DNA of 64,000 nt from HGM04593 sp045647885 (GCA_045647885.1 JAZRMX010000048.1:1-64000); one strand, 5' to 3'. Counted from the first letter of the stretch, positions 10,801 to 19,513 are shown. Notes: generated from the sequence alone by a model not told the origin. A program made the numbers and translations.

Positions 10801-11225
10801 TATACACCCACCGCCGCCTCATTTCGTCGTTGGCATCGCAGCTATACAACGAGGGCAAGAACAGTATGGCTCTCAACCTGCTCAACCGCCTCGAAGAGGA
10901 GATGCCGGCAAGCATTGTTCCCCACGGTGCTATGACCGGTGGTATTGATATAGGCCGCCTTTACATAGCCCTTGGCGAATACAGCAAAGGATGCAAAGTA
11001 CTCGGCGACCTTGCCGACGAGCAGCTCGAATACCTCAATTGGTATTGCAGCTTCGGCAATAACCGTTTCAACGCAAGCACACAGGACAGCTACAATGCTA
11101 TTGAGATAACAAAATACATAATAGAGGAGCTTAACACAGGCAACGAAAACTGCCAGGCTCTTGCCGATGAATACACCGCCAAACTGAGCAATAAATTCGC
11201 AGAGTGGCGCAAGAGAATAAACTAA
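7878..11225 (+). CDS. DUF2723 / GT117 family membrane protein
   Basis: A 1115-residue integral membrane protein. The N-terminal half has many hydrophobic helices and the family opening, with YCLTVEPTASFWDCPEFI and the Gly/Pro motif VGHPPGAPFF at about residues 20-60. The acidic and aromatic residues there fit a polyprenol-sugar-dependent glycosyltransferase; DUF2723 proteins are classed as GT117. The last 400 residues or so are soluble and contain helical-repeat-like segments near the end. In Bacteroidota this family is inferred to O-glycosylate exported proteins, but the substrate of this member is not shown by the sequence. The next gene starts 14 bp downstream, so the two are probably cotranscribed. 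Confidence 0.9.
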   Translation: MKRFKTVNNIAGWLVFLVAAITYCLTVEPTASFWDCPEFILSGNKLEVGHPPGAPFFMLTANFFSLFAKPENVALMVNYMSALLSAGGILFLFWSITHLTRKLIVGNSNNISTSQLITIIGSGAVGALAYTWSDTYWFSAVEGEVYAYSSLFTAVVFWLILKWEEQADQPHSDRWLVLIAYLVGLSIGVHLLNLLCIPAIVLVAYYKRVPKASLKGSLLAIALSGVLVAVVLYGIVPGVVKVGGWFELLFVNTMGLPFNSGLITYIILLCATLIWGLRESEKNSNRKKLAIAFTATVGLLGIPFYGYGFMSILLGIVVLAAIFLLVIYRNGEKHLISLRWLNTSLLCMTVIMIGYSSYALIVVRSAANTPMDQNSPEDIFTLGAYLGREQYGDRPLLYGHTYSSEIEREAKGEYWVAKAIQGAPKYAPKEKATANEKDSYEIIDYDRDYVYAQNMLFPRMYNPEHANYRGTNLYEQWCGGKIEGHNVRYRTPWGETINIKMPTQLDNLKFFVNYQLNFMYWRYFLWNFVGRQNDLQSHGEFEKGNWITGFSFIDNLLVGNQDTLPKTLKENKGRNVFYALPLLLGILGMLWQARHGKEGKQQFFVVFMLFFMTGLAIVLYLNQTLLQPRERDYAYAASFYAFAIWIGMGVAAITEKLKKNNAAISATIAGICLLVPLQMVSQTWDDHDRSGRYACRDFGQNYLYSLPEEGNPIIFTCGDNDTFPLWYNQEVEGVRTDTRVCNLSYLQTDWYIDQMRRPAYDSPSLPISWERIDYAGNNNEVVKVDARYKDVIKKLYAENPVAAKKRYGENPFEIKNIMKNFVRTKNEKLHFIPTDTVYIKIDKEAVLRSGMIIPEEYNEEMPEYMTISLKNRKQLLRSDLMLLEMLSQANWVRPMYMSMTVGSENYLSSLQDFFVQEGLAYRITPFNWVELGYSEGYNTVADTETFYHNVMDRFKFGGFKENPNYYSDETITRMVYTHRRLISSLASQLYNEGKNSMALNLLNRLEEEMPASIVPHGAMTGGIDIGRLYIALGEYSKGCKVLGDLADEQLEYLNWYCSFGNNRFNASTQDSYNAIEITKYIIEELNTGNENCQALADEYTAKLSNKFAEWRKRIN

Positions 11226-11239
11226 AACAGAAAAAAACT

Positions 11240-11851
11240 ATGTTTATAGAACAGGTCCCTACATTCTTCCGCAACCTTTACCCAAAGGCCTTGTGGAGAA
11301 TGAACCCCGACGAAAAGGCGGTATTCCTCACCTTCGACGACGGGCCCATACCCGTAATAACACCGTGGGTGGTGGAGCTGCTCGAACGCAACAACATTAA
11401 AGCAACCTTTTTTATGGTGGGCGACAATGTGCATAAATTCTCCCAGGAATATATGCAGGTTGTCGAGGGTGGACACCGCTTGGGAAACCACACCTTCAAC
11501 CACCTGAAAGGGCTTTTTACAAGCACAGAAAAGTACATAGAGAATGTGGACCAGGCCGACGCCTTTATACACAGCAACCTCTTCCGCCCACCCCACGGCG
11601 TACTGCGTACACAGCAATACAACGAGCTCGCCAAGAGATACCAATTCGTGATGTGGGACCTTGTGACACGCGACTACAGTATACACATGTACGGGGAGGA
11701 TGTCCTTGCTAATGTAAAACGCTACACACGCAACGGCTCAATAATTACGTTCCACGACTCGTTGCGCTCCGAAAAAAACCTGAAGTATGCCCTGCCTCGC
11801 TCCATCGACTGGTTGCTTGAACAAGGCTACACATTCAAGATTTTTGACTGA
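11240..11851 (+). CDS. Polysaccharide deacetylase family protein (NodB homology)
   Basis: A 203-residue carbohydrate esterase family 4 protein. Motif 1 TFDDGP is at about residues 31-36, the zinc-binding motif 2 NHTFNH at about 83, RPPHG at about 116 and the C-terminal FHDS at about 171. I start it at 11240: the upstream in-frame ATG at 11204 lies inside the preceding gene and adds only a Lys/Gln-rich stretch. No signal peptide is evident, so the enzyme is probably cytoplasmic or peripheral. It may act on a lipid-linked glycan precursor, which is inference from the neighbouring GT117 gene. It overlaps queG by one base. Confidence 0.88.
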   Translation: MFIEQVPTFFRNLYPKALWRMNPDEKAVFLTFDDGPIPVITPWVVELLERNNIKATFFMVGDNVHKFSQEYMQVVEGGHRLGNHTFNHLKGLFTSTEKYIENVDQADAFIHSNLFRPPHGVLRTQQYNELAKRYQFVMWDLVTRDYSIHMYGEDVLANVKRYTRNGSIITFHDSLRSEKNLKYALPRSIDWLLEQGYTFKIFD

Positions 11852-12774
11852 TGACACCACGCGAGCTATCACTCTTCATAAAAGCCGAGGCCAAACGCCT
11901 CGGCTTTGCAGTATGCGGCATTGCCAAAGCCACTCCCCTGCCCGAAAAGGAGTGCCGGAAACTGGCGGAATGGACTGCCGCCGGAAAGCACGGAGAGATG
12001 GGTTATCTCGCGCGTAATACCGACAAACGCGAAGACCCCACAAAGCTCGTACCCGGGTGCAGAAGTATAGTTTCGGTGGCATTAAGCTACGCGCAGGGTG
12101 AGAATTTCGACGAGAGCAGCCTGCACATATCGCGCTACGCACAGGGGAAGGATTACCACAAAATAATAAAAGACAAACTGCACCTGCTCCTCAAGAGCAT
12201 AAATGAAATAACACCCGTACAGGGACGGGCTTTCTGCGACACAGCCCCCGTAACAGAACGTTACTGGGCAACGCAAGCCGGACTGGGATGGATTGGACGC
12301 AACCACCAATTGATAATTCCACAGGCAGGCTCATACTTTTTTCTCGGCGAACTGCTCATTGATTGCGAAGCGGAGTACGACATTCCCTTTGAGAAAAACC
12401 TCTGCGGAAAATGCAGCAAATGCATAGAGAACTGCCCCACAAATGCGCTGACAGAGAATGACTTCGATGCAAGAAAATGCCTTTCGTACCTCACAATAGA
12501 GTACCGCGGAGATTTACCCGAAAATATCGGTAAAAAGATGGGAAATTGCTTCTACGGCTGCGACAGGTGCCAAACAGCCTGCCCGTGGAACAAAAAATGT
12601 GTAAAAACCGGCATCACCGAGTTTTTGCCCGACGAAAACCGTTCCACAAACAATGAAAACTGGGAAGAACTCACCCCCGAGAGATACAAGGAACTTTTTG
12701 GCGACAGCGCAGTGGAACGTGCCGGATACACACAACTTATGCGCAATATCGCAGCAATAAAGAAGAGGAGTTAA
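11851..12774 (+). CDS. queG: Epoxyqueuosine reductase (QueG)
   Basis: A 307-residue cobalamin- and iron-sulfur-dependent enzyme that performs the last step of queuosine synthesis in tRNA. It contains two ferredoxin-like cysteine clusters, CGKCSKCIENCP at about residue 185 and CDRCQTACPWNKKC at about 237. The N-terminal half carries the family motif RYAQGKDYH and the GLGWIGRN segment. The start codon overlaps the stop of the deacetylase (TGATG). The 3' end overlaps that of the convergent dacB by 4 bp, with no terminator visible between them. Confidence 0.95.
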   Translation: MTPRELSLFIKAEAKRLGFAVCGIAKATPLPEKECRKLAEWTAAGKHGEMGYLARNTDKREDPTKLVPGCRSIVSVALSYAQGENFDESSLHISRYAQGKDYHKIIKDKLHLLLKSINEITPVQGRAFCDTAPVTERYWATQAGLGWIGRNHQLIIPQAGSYFFLGELLIDCEAEYDIPFEKNLCGKCSKCIENCPTNALTENDFDARKCLSYLTIEYRGDLPENIGKKMGNCFYGCDRCQTACPWNKKCVKTGITEFLPDENRSTNNENWEELTPERYKELFGDSAVERAGYTQLMRNIAAIKKRS

Positions 12775-14123
12775 CGGCAGAGAAGGTTACACACCTTGTC
12801 CTGCCAAGCCCTCACTGGAGAAGCCTTTGGCAACCCATCGTTCAGCATCACAAAAGCAATTGTATGGCCGTTCGCAGCCTTGGCAAAACCGGCAAGAGTG
12901 CAAACACCGGTAACCGTTCCTGTCTTGGCAAAGACTTTTTTATAAGCCGCAGTACCTTTTGTACGATGCTTCATCGTACCGTTTACCCCCGACTGTGGCA
13001 AACCACGCATAAACACAGAATAAACCTCGGGAAGGGCATAAACACGCTTAAGAACCTGCAACACAATATCGGCCGACAGCAAGGTATAAGGCGAGAGACC
13101 AGAGCCATCGCACACATCGTACCATTCGGGCATAGAGAAAGTGTACTCCATAAAACCCTTTATAATCTTCGGCCCCATATCCTGACGCACGGGACGCTTG
13201 CCATAAAGCGCACCCAAATGATAAGAAAGCGCCTCGGCACAAAGATTATCGCTCTCCATAAGAGCCTCAACCACAATGTCCTCTACTGCACGATGCACAA
13301 CAGCCAAAGTGTCGCAGCCCACTGGCGCAGCAGAGAAAGCAACATTGCATACACACACTCCCAAAGAGTCCAGGAGCTCCTTTGCCACAGCCATAAAATA
13401 GTTCTGCGAGGGAAACATATTCATCTTCTCACTCTTCGGAGCACGGCAGTCGCCACGCAGACGAATAACATTCGTTCCATCCAGCCAATCGCGCAGTATT
13501 GTAAATTTTTCTCCCGTACCGGCATTGCTTACTGCCTCGTTTGCAACAGAATAGAAACCCGACGGCGGATAGCACTCTACCACAGGCTTTTCACCCTTCC
13601 TTGATGGGATGGCCTTTACTTCTACGCAACCTCCGCAAAGCATAAGCGGAGAGATATAAGGCTGAAACTCCCACGGAGTATCGTCCCAAGCCCACCCGGG
13701 CCCCCAATAGATGGAATCCATAAAAGAGCAGTCGGCAAAAAGAGTATCCACAACCATACCACGCGGCACAGAGGAGAGAAGAGCCTTTAAATCCTCATAA
13801 GAAAAAAGCGGGTCTGTTTCACCCTTTACATACAAGTTGGTGCCATTGCGCAAAAGATACGTATTCACCGTATAATCCGTTCCCAAACGCTCGAGCGCAG
13901 CAAGCGAAGTTACCACTTTAAGAACCGATGCAGGGCGGCAAAGTTTGTTGGCACGGTGTGAGAAAAGCAAAGAGTCGGCGTCGAGGTCGTATGCCACAAG
14001 CGACACATCGCTACTTGTGAAAATTTCATCGCGCAGCAACGCTTCAAAGGCCTCGCGCGAAGGCTGCGCCTGCACCGACAATGCAAGAAAATATATTACA
14101 GAAGATAAAAAAAACTTATACAT
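12771..14123 (-). CDS. dacB: D-alanyl-D-alanine carboxypeptidase/endopeptidase (PBP4, peptidase S13)
   Basis: A 450-residue periplasmic penicillin-binding protein. It starts with a signal peptide (MYKFFLSSVIYFLALSVQAQ). The S13 catalytic motifs are all present: SVLK with Ser66 and Lys69, SDN in MESDNLCAEAL at about residue 300, and KTG in FAKTGTVTG near residue 410. The enzyme trims or cleaves peptidoglycan peptides. I prefer the ATG at 14123; an in-frame GTG at 14147 would add eight residues ahead of the signal peptide. It is divergent from nadB and convergent with queG. Confidence 0.93.
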   Translation of the reverse strand: MYKFFLSSVIYFLALSVQAQPSREAFEALLRDEIFTSSDVSLVAYDLDADSLLFSHRANKLCRPASVLKVVTSLAALERLGTDYTVNTYLLRNGTNLYVKGETDPLFSYEDLKALLSSVPRGMVVDTLFADCSFMDSIYWGPGWAWDDTPWEFQPYISPLMLCGGCVEVKAIPSRKGEKPVVECYPPSGFYSVANEAVSNAGTGEKFTILRDWLDGTNVIRLRGDCRAPKSEKMNMFPSQNYFMAVAKELLDSLGVCVCNVAFSAAPVGCDTLAVVHRAVEDIVVEALMESDNLCAEALSYHLGALYGKRPVRQDMGPKIIKGFMEYTFSMPEWYDVCDGSGLSPYTLLSADIVLQVLKRVYALPEVYSVFMRGLPQSGVNGTMKHRTKGTAAYKKVFAKTGTVTGVCTLAGFAKAANGHTIAFVMLNDGLPKASPVRAWQDKVCNLLCR

Positions 14124-14210
14124 AATGCCGCGAAAGCTCAATTTCACGGTAAAACTACGGATTATTTATCAAATATTCCCCACAGAAAAGCTTTTTATTT
14201 ATGTTTTTTG

Positions 14211-14218
14211 TATTTTTG
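14211..14218 (+). promoter_or_regulatory. Likely -7 element of the nadB promoter
   Basis: TATTTTTG fits the Bacteroidota -7 consensus TAnnTTTG. No good -33 TTTG is seen at the expected distance. If used, it leaves a leader of about 85 bases ahead of nadB. Confidence 0.55.
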
Positions 14219-14231
14219 CAAGTAACAAAAC

Positions 14232-14301
14232 GCAGGGCTCGATGAAAAACCTTTGAGCAGCAAAAACCCATAGAACCACCAACCCTGCACAACCTCTATG
14301 G
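14232..14301 (+). ncRNA. Candidate pseudoknot leader of nadB
   Basis: Two stems interlock. GCAGGG (14232-14237) pairs with CCCTGC (14283-14288). CCATAGA (14268-14274), inside that loop, pairs with TCTATGG (14295-14301), outside it. A small CTC/GAG helix (14238-14240 with 14255-14257) may sit inside the first loop. The last arm ends four bases before the nadB ATG at 14306, so folding would cover the ribosome entry region. I do not recognise it as a named riboswitch class. It is a hand-drawn structure and has not been tested for covariation. Confidence 0.45.
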
Positions 14302-14305
14302 AAAT

Positions 14306-15874
14306 ATGATTAAAAAATTTGATTTCTTGGTTATCGGTTCCGGAATTGCCGGAATGAGCTTCGCACTTAAAGTAGCCGACAAAGGCAGCGTGGCAATTGT
14401 ATGCAAAACCACTCTCGAGGATGCAAACACCTATTTTGCACAAGGAGGTATCGCGTCGGTCACCAACCTCGCCGTTGATAATTTTGAAAAACACATCGAG
14501 GATACAATGATTGCCGGCGACTGGATAAGCGACCGCAACGCCGTTGAAAAAGTGGTACGCGAAGCACCATCGCAGATTAAGGCTCTCATCGACTGGGGCG
14601 TGAGTTTCGACAAGGACGAAGAGGGCAATTTCGACCTTCACCGCGAAGGCGGACACTCGGAATTCCGCATACTCCACCACGCCGACAACACAGGCGCCGA
14701 GATTCAGGAGTCGCTCATACGCGCCGTGCGCAAGCACCCCAACATCACCATTCTCGACAACCATTTCGCCATAGAGATACTCACGCAGCACCACTTGGGC
14801 ATTGAAGTTACCCGACAGACACCCGACATTGAGTGCTACGGAGCCTACGTGCTTGACATTGCCACAAACGAGGTTCACACCTTCCTGAGCAAAGTAACCC
14901 TTATGGCAACCGGCGGTTGCGGAGCTGTCTACAAGACAACCACCAACCCCCTTGTGGCAACCGGTGACGGCATCGCAATGGTCTACCGCGCAAAAGGCAC
15001 GGTAAAAGATATGGAATTCGTACAATTCCACCCCACAGCACTCTATAACCCCGGTGACCGCCCCTCGTTCCTCATAACCGAGGCAATGCGCGGCTACGGA
15101 GGCATACTGCGCACCATCGACGGAAAGGAGTTTATGCAGAAGTATGACCCGCGCCTCTCACTCGCACCACGCGACATTGTGGCACGCGCCATAGACAATG
15201 AGATGAAAACCCGTGGCGACGACCACGTTTACCTCGACGTTACCCACAAAGACCCCGAGGAGACAAAAAAACATTTCCCCAACATTTACGAAAAGTGCCT
15301 TTCACTGGGCATAGATATAACAAAGGACTACATACCCGTGGCACCGGCAGCCCACTACCTCTGCGGCGGAATCCTGGTAGACCTTAACGCGACATCAAGC
15401 ATACACCGCCTATACGCGGTGGGAGAGTGTTCCTGCACTGGACTCCACGGCGGCAACCGCCTTGCCAGCAACTCGCTCATAGAGGCTGTGGTATATGCCG
15501 ATGCAGCAGCGAAACACTCAACCGAGCATATACAGGAATACACCTTCAACGAACAGATTCCCGAGTGGAACGACGAAGGTACCACAATGAACGAGGAGAT
15601 GGTACTCATATCGCAAGACGCCAAAGAGGTACAGCAGATTATGAGTACTTATGTGGGCATTGTGCGCACCGACCTTCGCCTGAAACGCGCCTGGAACCGC
15701 CTCGACCTGCTTTACGAGGAGACCGAAGAACTGTTCAAAAGAAGCGTGGTAAGCCGCGAACTTTGCGAATTGCGCAATGTCATAAACGTAGGTTACCTCA
15801 TAATGCGCCAGGCTATGGAGCGCAAGGAGAGCCGAGGATTGCACTACAACATTGACCACCCGAAAAAGGATTGA
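14306..15874 (+). CDS. nadB: L-aspartate oxidase (NadB)
   Basis: A 522-residue FAD enzyme that oxidises L-aspartate to iminoaspartate, the first step of de novo NAD synthesis. The dinucleotide-binding motif GSGIAGMSFALK is at residues 11-22. Family motifs follow: YFAQGGIASV (about 45), REGGHSEFRILHHADNTGAEI (about 115-135), FHPTAL, and the substrate-contact region SCTGLHGGNRLASNSLIE near 375. It has a helical C-terminal domain and normal length. It is a single-gene unit with its own leader and terminator. nadA and nadC are not in the window. Confidence 0.96.
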   Translation: MIKKFDFLVIGSGIAGMSFALKVADKGSVAIVCKTTLEDANTYFAQGGIASVTNLAVDNFEKHIEDTMIAGDWISDRNAVEKVVREAPSQIKALIDWGVSFDKDEEGNFDLHREGGHSEFRILHHADNTGAEIQESLIRAVRKHPNITILDNHFAIEILTQHHLGIEVTRQTPDIECYGAYVLDIATNEVHTFLSKVTLMATGGCGAVYKTTTNPLVATGDGIAMVYRAKGTVKDMEFVQFHPTALYNPGDRPSFLITEAMRGYGGILRTIDGKEFMQKYDPRLSLAPRDIVARAIDNEMKTRGDDHVYLDVTHKDPEETKKHFPNIYEKCLSLGIDITKDYIPVAPAAHYLCGGILVDLNATSSIHRLYAVGECSCTGLHGGNRLASNSLIEAVVYADAAAKHSTEHIQEYTFNEQIPEWNDEGTTMNEEMVLISQDAKEVQQIMSTYVGIVRTDLRLKRAWNRLDLLYEETEELFKRSVVSRELCELRNVINVGYLIMRQAMERKESRGLHYNIDHPKKD

Positions 15875-15887
15875 TAAAAGAGAATAC

Positions 15888-15931
15888 AAAGCACGGAGAG
15901 GCGTTTCAAAAGAGATGTCTCTCCGTGCTTT
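15888..15931 (+). terminator. Intrinsic terminator after nadB
   Basis: A 13-bp perfect stem (15888-15900 with 15919-15931) followed by an A/T-rich run. It lies 14 bases after the nadB stop. Confidence 0.85.
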
Positions 15932-15983
15932 AAATATTTATATTTACTTTTTATTTTTTTGCAAAAAACAGCATCTTTTTATG

Positions 15984-16014
15984 TTGTAAAATCGCACAAA
16001 AAAAGCTATCTTCG
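15984..16014 (+). promoter_or_regulatory. Promoter of the purH-mre operon
   Basis: A -33 TTG at 15984-15986 and a -7 TATCTTCG at 16007-16014 (one mismatch to TAnnTTTG), at the usual spacing. The resulting leader of about 75 bases contains an 8-bp hairpin (16033-16040 with 16047-16054) followed by TTTTCT. Confidence 0.6.
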
Positions 16015-16093
16015 CAGAAAAATACAAGTATGCCTTTTTCGTGTCGGAAAAAGGTTTTCTATCACGAGTTTTTAACAATTTATATACACAAAT

Positions 16094-17617
16094 ATGTCAA
16101 CAAAAAGAATCAAATCGGCTTTGGTATCCGTTTTCCACAAAGACGGTCTCGACGAGATTATAAAGCTCCTGCACGCCGAGGGAGTACAGCTCATCTCAAC
16201 AGGTGGTACACAACAGTTCATTGAATCACTGAATATCCCCTGCACAGCAGTGGAGAGCCTCACTGGTTACCCCTCAATCCTTGGAGGTCGTGTAAAGACA
16301 CTTCACCCCAAAGTATTCGGCGGCATCCTCGGTCGTCGCGAGAACGAGAAGGACCAGCAGCAGATGACAGAATATGAAATACCCGCTATCGACCTTGTAA
16401 TCGTAGACCTCTATCCCTTTGAGCAGACAGTTGCTTCAGGTGCTCCCGAGGCCGACATCATTGAGAAAATCGATATAGGCGGTATCTCGCTCATTCGTGG
16501 TGCAGCCAAGAACTTCAACGACGTTGTAATTGTAGCAAGCAAGGCACAGTACAAGCCCCTTCTCGACATTCTTCAGAGCAATGGTGCTGAGACAACTCTT
16601 GAGGAGCGTCGTTTCTTCGCACGTGAGGCATTTGCAGTTTCTTCTTCTTACGATTCTGCAATCTTCAACTACTTCGACAAAGAGGACAAAAGCGCATTCC
16701 GTTGCACAAAAGACACCCCCATGTCTTTGCGCTACGGCGAGAACCCCCACCAGAAGGGTGCTTTCTATGGCGACTTCAACAAAATCTTCAACCAGATTCA
16801 CGGCAAGGAGATTTCATACAACAACCTGCTCGACATCAATGCTGCCGTAGAGCTCATTGCCGACTTTGCTGGTGAAACAACCTTCGCTATCCTCAAGCAC
16901 AACAACGCTTGCGGCCTTGCTTCACGCGCAACACTCGCCGAGGCTTGGGATGCAGCACTTGCAGGAGACCCCGTTTCGGCATTCGGCGGCGTGCTCATCG
17001 CCAATGCACCCATCGACAAGGCAACAGCCGAGAAGGTTAACGAGATTTTCTTCGAGGTTATCATTGCACCCGACTACGACATGGACGCTCTCGAAATCCT
17101 CACACAGAAGAAGAACCGCATAATCCTCGTGCAGAAGAGCACAGAGATGCCCTCACAGACCTACCGCAGCGTGCTCAACGGCGTGCTCGTTCAGGACCGT
17201 GACGAGAAGGTGGAAACAGCCGAGGACCTCAAGACCGTATCAAAGGCAGAGCCCACAGCCGAGGAGATTGAAGATATGCTTTTTGCCAACAAGATCGTCA
17301 AGCACAGCAAGAGCAATGCGATTGTACTTGCAAAGAACAAGCAACTCATTGCAAGCGGTGTGGGACAGACCTCACGCGTAGACTCTTTGCGCCACGCAAT
17401 TGAGAAAGCAGGCAACTTCGGTTTCTCTTTGCAGGGTAGCGTAATGGCCAGCGATGCATTCTTCCCCTTCCCCGACTGTGTACAGATTGCCCACGAGGCG
17501 GGCATCACAGCCGTTATACACCCGGGAGGTTCAATCCGCGACAAGGAATCGGTAGACTACTGCGACGCAAACGGCGTTTCAATGGTGATTACTGGTTTCC
17601 GTCATTTCAAACATTAA
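16094..17617 (+). CDS. purH: Bifunctional AICAR formyltransferase / IMP cyclohydrolase (PurH)
   Basis: A 507-residue enzyme for the last two steps of purine synthesis. The N-terminal cyclohydrolase (MGS-like) domain opens with KRIKSALVSVFHKDGL and carries LISTGGT and GGRVKTLHPKVFGGIL. The transformylase domain contains LRYGENPHQKGAF (about residue 210), LKHNNACGLA (about 265) and the C-terminal SDAFFPFPDCVQIAHEAGI. The reading is complete. mreB starts 25 bp downstream without a terminator, so purine synthesis and cell-shape genes appear to share a transcript, a gene order known in Bacteroidales. Confidence 0.97.
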   Translation: MSTKRIKSALVSVFHKDGLDEIIKLLHAEGVQLISTGGTQQFIESLNIPCTAVESLTGYPSILGGRVKTLHPKVFGGILGRRENEKDQQQMTEYEIPAIDLVIVDLYPFEQTVASGAPEADIIEKIDIGGISLIRGAAKNFNDVVIVASKAQYKPLLDILQSNGAETTLEERRFFAREAFAVSSSYDSAIFNYFDKEDKSAFRCTKDTPMSLRYGENPHQKGAFYGDFNKIFNQIHGKEISYNNLLDINAAVELIADFAGETTFAILKHNNACGLASRATLAEAWDAALAGDPVSAFGGVLIANAPIDKATAEKVNEIFFEVIIAPDYDMDALEILTQKKNRIILVQKSTEMPSQTYRSVLNGVLVQDRDEKVETAEDLKTVSKAEPTAEEIEDMLFANKIVKHSKSNAIVLAKNKQLIASGVGQTSRVDSLRHAIEKAGNFGFSLQGSVMASDAFFPFPDCVQIAHEAGITAVIHPGGSIRDKESVDYCDANGVSMVITGFRHFKH

Positions 17618-17642
17618 ACAAACTAAAAAAACAAGAAACAGA

Positions 17643-18659
17643 ATGGGACTCTTTTCATTCACACAAGATGTAGCGATAGACCTCGGTACCGCCAACACCA
17701 TCATCTCCTACAACGGAAAGATTGTTGTTGACGAGCCCTCGGTTGTCGCAATTGACAGCCAGAAGAAAATGATGGCTGTCGGCGAGCGTGCAAAACAGAT
17801 GCACGAAAAGACCAACCCCAATATACAGACAATACGTCCCTTGCGCGACGGCGTTATCGCAGACTTCTACGCATGCGAGATGATGATGCGCGGTCTTATA
17901 GAGAAAGTGAATATGGGCAACAAACTCTTCACCCCCTCTCTCCGCATGGTAATCGGCGTACCCTACGGCTCTACCGAGGTTGAGCTCCGTGCCGTACGCG
18001 ACTCTGCCGAGCACGCCGGAGGCCGCGATGTTTACCTCATCTACGAGCCTATGGCATCGGCACTCGGTATCGGTCTCGATGTACAGGCACCCGAAGGTAA
18101 CATGGTTGTTGACATAGGTGGTGGTTCCACAGAAATTGCCGTAATCTCATTGGGAGGTATCGTTTCTAACGGTTCACTACGCACCGCTGGTGACGACTTT
18201 ACCGCCGACATTCAAGAGTATATGAGCCGCCAGCACAATGTGCGTGTCAGCGAGCGTATGGCCGAGCGTATCAAGATACACGTAGGTTCAGCCCTCACCG
18301 ACCTTGGCGACGAGGCTCCCCAGGACTACATCGTACACGGCCCCAACCGCATCACAGCTATGCCCATCGAGGTTCCTGTATGTTACCAGGAGATTGCACA
18401 CTGTATCGACAAGTCTATTATGAAGATTGAGAACGCCATCATAAGCGCACTCGAGGCAACACCCCCCGAATTGTATGCCGATATCGTACACAACGGTATC
18501 TACCTCGCTGGTGGCGGTGCCCTGCTCCGTGGTCTCGACAAACGTTTGGAGAACAAGATCAACATCCCCTTCCACATTGCCGAGAACCCTCTCTACTGTG
18601 TAGCCAAGGGTACAGCACTTGCACTCAACGACCTCACATATCCGTTCCTGATGCGATAA
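17643..18659 (+). CDS. mreB: Rod shape-determining actin homologue MreB
   Basis: A 338-residue bacterial actin. Phosphate-1 motif DLGTANT is at about residues 14-20, IGVPYGSTEVELRAVRDSAEHAG in the middle, phosphate-2 DIGGGSTEIAVISLGG at about 158-172, and LAGGGALLRGLD near residue 292. It polymerises on the inner membrane and positions the elongasome encoded by the following genes. It lies 25 bp after purH and 11 bp before mreC. Confidence 0.98.
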   Translation: MGLFSFTQDVAIDLGTANTIISYNGKIVVDEPSVVAIDSQKKMMAVGERAKQMHEKTNPNIQTIRPLRDGVIADFYACEMMMRGLIEKVNMGNKLFTPSLRMVIGVPYGSTEVELRAVRDSAEHAGGRDVYLIYEPMASALGIGLDVQAPEGNMVVDIGGGSTEIAVISLGGIVSNGSLRTAGDDFTADIQEYMSRQHNVRVSERMAERIKIHVGSALTDLGDEAPQDYIVHGPNRITAMPIEVPVCYQEIAHCIDKSIMKIENAIISALEATPPELYADIVHNGIYLAGGGALLRGLDKRLENKINIPFHIAENPLYCVAKGTALALNDLTYPFLMR

Positions 18660-18670
18660 CCGAGAGTACC

Positions 18671-19513
18671 GTGCAGACACTGTTGAACTTTATAATAAAG
18701 CATAACCACTGGTTCCTTTTCCTGTTACTGGAGGGAATCGGTGTTATGCTTATTGTACAATTCAACAGCTACCAGAATGCAACTGCCTTCACTTCGGCCA
18801 ATAAGGTTACAGGCAACATTTTTGCCACAATAACCAATGTGGGCAGTTATTTCAGCCTCAAGAGCGAGAATGAGAGACTGCTCCGCTACAACTGCGAGCT
18901 GAACCAGCAGATAGAGCAACTCAACGGAAAGCTGTCACAAATAACCGACAGCGCCACCATCGCACGTCTCGGACAAAGAGGAGACAAGGAGTTTTACTAC
19001 AACACGGCAACCGTGGTAAACAACTCCATAAACAAAGTGAACAACTACATCACCATTGACAAAGGCACCGCCGACGGCATACTGCCCGAAATGGGAGTCT
19101 TTTGCGATGCAGGTGTGGTGGGAATCATCTATAAAGCGTCGCCCAACTACTCCATCGTATTGCCCCTGCTCAACAGCAAGAGCAACATCAGCTGCCGTAT
19201 AAAGGACAGCGAACACTTCAGCACCCTTCAGTGGGACGGAGGCGACACCGGGTATTCAAGCCTCATCGACCTGCCCCGTTACATAAAATTCGAGGAGGGT
19301 GACACCGTGGTAACAAGCGGTTTTTCATCAATATTCCCCAAAGACATTCCCGTGGGAACAATAGAGAAGACCGAAGATTCGGCCGACGGTATGTTCTACT
19401 GCGCGAAAGTAAGGCTGTTTACCGATTTTTCATCACTGAACACAGTCTACATAGTCGGGAACAAAGGACACAAGGAGCAGCTTGAACTCGAAAAAAGCAT
19501 CGGCAACAAATGA
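18671..19513 (+). CDS. mreC: Rod shape-determining protein MreC
   Basis: A 280-residue protein starting at GTG. The N-terminal segment LLNFIIKHNHWFLFLLLEGIGVMLIVQF is the family's membrane anchor, followed by a coiled coil (about residues 55-90) and the beta-rich periplasmic domain with NYITIDKGTADGILPEMGV. MreC bridges MreB and the cell-wall synthases. The GTG is chosen because the conserved N-terminus begins there, 11 bp after mreB. The 3' end overlaps mreD by four bases (ATGA). Confidence 0.95.
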   Translation: MQTLLNFIIKHNHWFLFLLLEGIGVMLIVQFNSYQNATAFTSANKVTGNIFATITNVGSYFSLKSENERLLRYNCELNQQIEQLNGKLSQITDSATIARLGQRGDKEFYYNTATVVNNSINKVNNYITIDKGTADGILPEMGVFCDAGVVGIIYKASPNYSIVLPLLNSKSNISCRIKDSEHFSTLQWDGGDTGYSSLIDLPRYIKFEEGDTVVTSGFSSIFPKDIPVGTIEKTEDSADGMFYCAKVRLFTDFSSLNTVYIVGNKGHKEQLELEKSIGNK

